From the NCBI GenBank assembly GCA_025354165.1, contig JANXNI010000029.1:62001-126000 (forward strand): a DNA stretch of 64,000 nt. Reading direction: 5' to 3'. A program made the translations under genes and the position numbers. This document shows positions 63,219-64,000 of this stretch, one piece after another; positions within the stretch are counted from its first letter, which is position 1, and every line of letters begins with the position of its first letter. The notes below the pieces were generated by a model. The model was given only the letters and a program-made list of their open reading frames with translations, made no database searches and was not told the DNA's origin. The DNA is from Burkholderiales bacterium (lineage in GTDB: Bacteria > Pseudomonadota > Gammaproteobacteria > Burkholderiales > Casimicrobiaceae).

Positions 63219-64000
63219 ATGAATCTCAGTGTCGGCCTGATTGGCTATGGCGAAGTCGGCAAGATTTTCTCGAACGGGCTAAAGGCAAAGGGCTTGTCGT
63301 GGGTCGGCGCGTGGGACATCGTTTTTGGTGACGCATTGCTCGGCGGCGCGCAACGATTGCACGCTACCGCGCACGGTGTGGAGGCCTGCGAATCGGCGAG
63401 CGCCGTGTGTGCAAAAGCAACCCTCATCATGTCTGCCGTCACCGCATCAAACACGCTGGCCGTCGCGCAGGAAATTGCCCGCTCGATCCGTCCGGGCACG
63501 GTGTTTCTCGACCTCAATTCCGCCTCACCCGGCACCAAACAAAAGGCCGCAGCGCTGATTGAGGCGGCAGGAGGCAAGTACGTTGAGGCGGGCGTGATGA
63601 CCTCGGTGCCGCCCTATGGCCTCGCGGTGCCCATGTTGGTCGGTGGTCGCCACGCGGTGGCGCTGGCAGATCGCTTGCGCACATTCGGTTTTCAGATCAC
63701 TCCCGTGTCAGAAAAAATCGGTGTTGCCTCCGCCACCAAAATGTCGCGCAGCATCATGATCAAAGGGTTAGAGGCGCTCGTGATCGAGAGCTTCAGCACG
63801 GCGCGCAAATACGGCGTCGAAGACGCGATGATTGCGACCCTTCAGGAGACTTTTCCCGGCATCGACTGGCAGAAACAGGGTGCGTACTTTTTCAGCAGAG
63901 TTGCGCAACACGGCAAGCGCCGCGCCGAGGAAATGCGCGAATCTGCAAACACCGTGCAAGAGGCGGGTTTCGCCCCGACGATGACTGCCGCGATTGCCGA
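63219..64000 (+). CDS. NAD(P)-dependent dehydrogenase with DUF1932 domain (partial)
   Basis: The gene starts at ATG 63219, with CAGGAG upstream, and runs off the end of the window after 260 codons. The N-terminal cofactor motif is GLIGYGEVGKIF. FLDLNSASPGTKQK, EAGVMTSVPPYGLAVPML and the KMSRSIMIKGLEALVIES segment resemble 6-phosphogluconate dehydrogenase-like enzymes with DUF1932. It probably acts on a hydroxy acid. It adjoins the Bug gene, so their substrates may be linked. Confidence 0.9.
   Translation, partial: MNLSVGLIGYGEVGKIFSNGLKAKGLSWVGAWDIVFGDALLGGAQRLHATAHGVEACESASAVCAKATLIMSAVTASNTLAVAQEIARSIRPGTVFLDLNSASPGTKQKAAALIEAAGGKYVEAGVMTSVPPYGLAVPMLVGGRHAVALADRLRTFGFQITPVSEKIGVASATKMSRSIMIKGLEALVIESFSTARKYGVEDAMIATLQETFPGIDWQKQGAYFFSRVAQHGKRRAEEMRESANTVQEAGFAPTMTAAIA

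Noticed and set aside
1-64000. CRISPR arrays, tRNA or rRNA genes, and prophage genes
   Set aside because: No regular direct-repeat array, no cloverleaf sequence and no phage structural or recombinase gene was seen by eye; a tRNAscan or CRISPR search would be decisive.

Overview
The window looks like a chromosomal stretch from a betaproteobacterium, probably Burkholderiales-like, with moderately high GC. The lineage call is inferred from gene content: a TctC/Bug solute-binding protein, a HemP family protein, DUF2970, a complete kdpFABCDE set, bfr/bfd, a fused indolepyruvate oxidoreductase of about 1,180 residues, and Burkholderiales-style repeats built on the core CCCTCTCCCGCAAGGG. No rRNA, tRNA, CRISPR array, integrase or transposase was recognised.

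Layout. 0.3-7.3 kb: an exported and cell-surface module of a DUF4331 protein, a TPR protein, a HupE/UreJ-type membrane protein, an outer-membrane beta-barrel and a TonB-dependent receptor. 7.3-15.6 kb (minus strand): the potassium operon, a 33-codon small membrane ORF then kdpF-A-B-C-D-E, behind a candidate operator of two tandem 11-bp repeats. 15.9-17.5 kb: a P-loop kinase-like gene and dnaJ with a near-consensus sigma-32 promoter. 17.7-21.5 kb: a hybrid histidine kinase and its likely NarL-type partner. 21.7-24.7 kb: an MFS transporter, then an FRG-domain gene held between two inverted repeats of about 400 bp. 24.7-33.3 kb: a SWIM/SNF2 helicase, polA, a LOG-family protein whose start overlaps that of polA, a CysQ-like phosphatase and a 2Fe-2S ferredoxin. 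33.3-43.3 kb: metabolic and surface genes, including divergent idonate/gluconate-type dehydrogenases. 43.7-49.1 kb: a fused indolepyruvate ferredoxin oxidoreductase and a secreted phosphoesterase. 50.4-54.8 kb: an iron cluster (bfr, bfd, feoB, feoA, hemP) with three copies of one palindrome, probably Fur boxes. 54.8-59.5 kb: small accessory genes, one followed by a convincing integron attC-like site. 59.9-64.0 kb: an RhlE-type RNA helicase with a long arginine/glycine-rich tail, a Bug protein and a truncated dehydrogenase.

The most unusual signal is a dispersed family of structured intergenic elements of 116-118 bp. Five complete copies and one edge-truncated copy share 36-nt inverted arms with invariant spacing and a central hairpin that carries a compensatory base change. 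Other notable signals are the FRG cassette, the attC site, and repeat elements that appear to have been absorbed in frame into FeoB and the SNF2 helicase. Domain and family names come from recognising sequence motifs, not from database searches.
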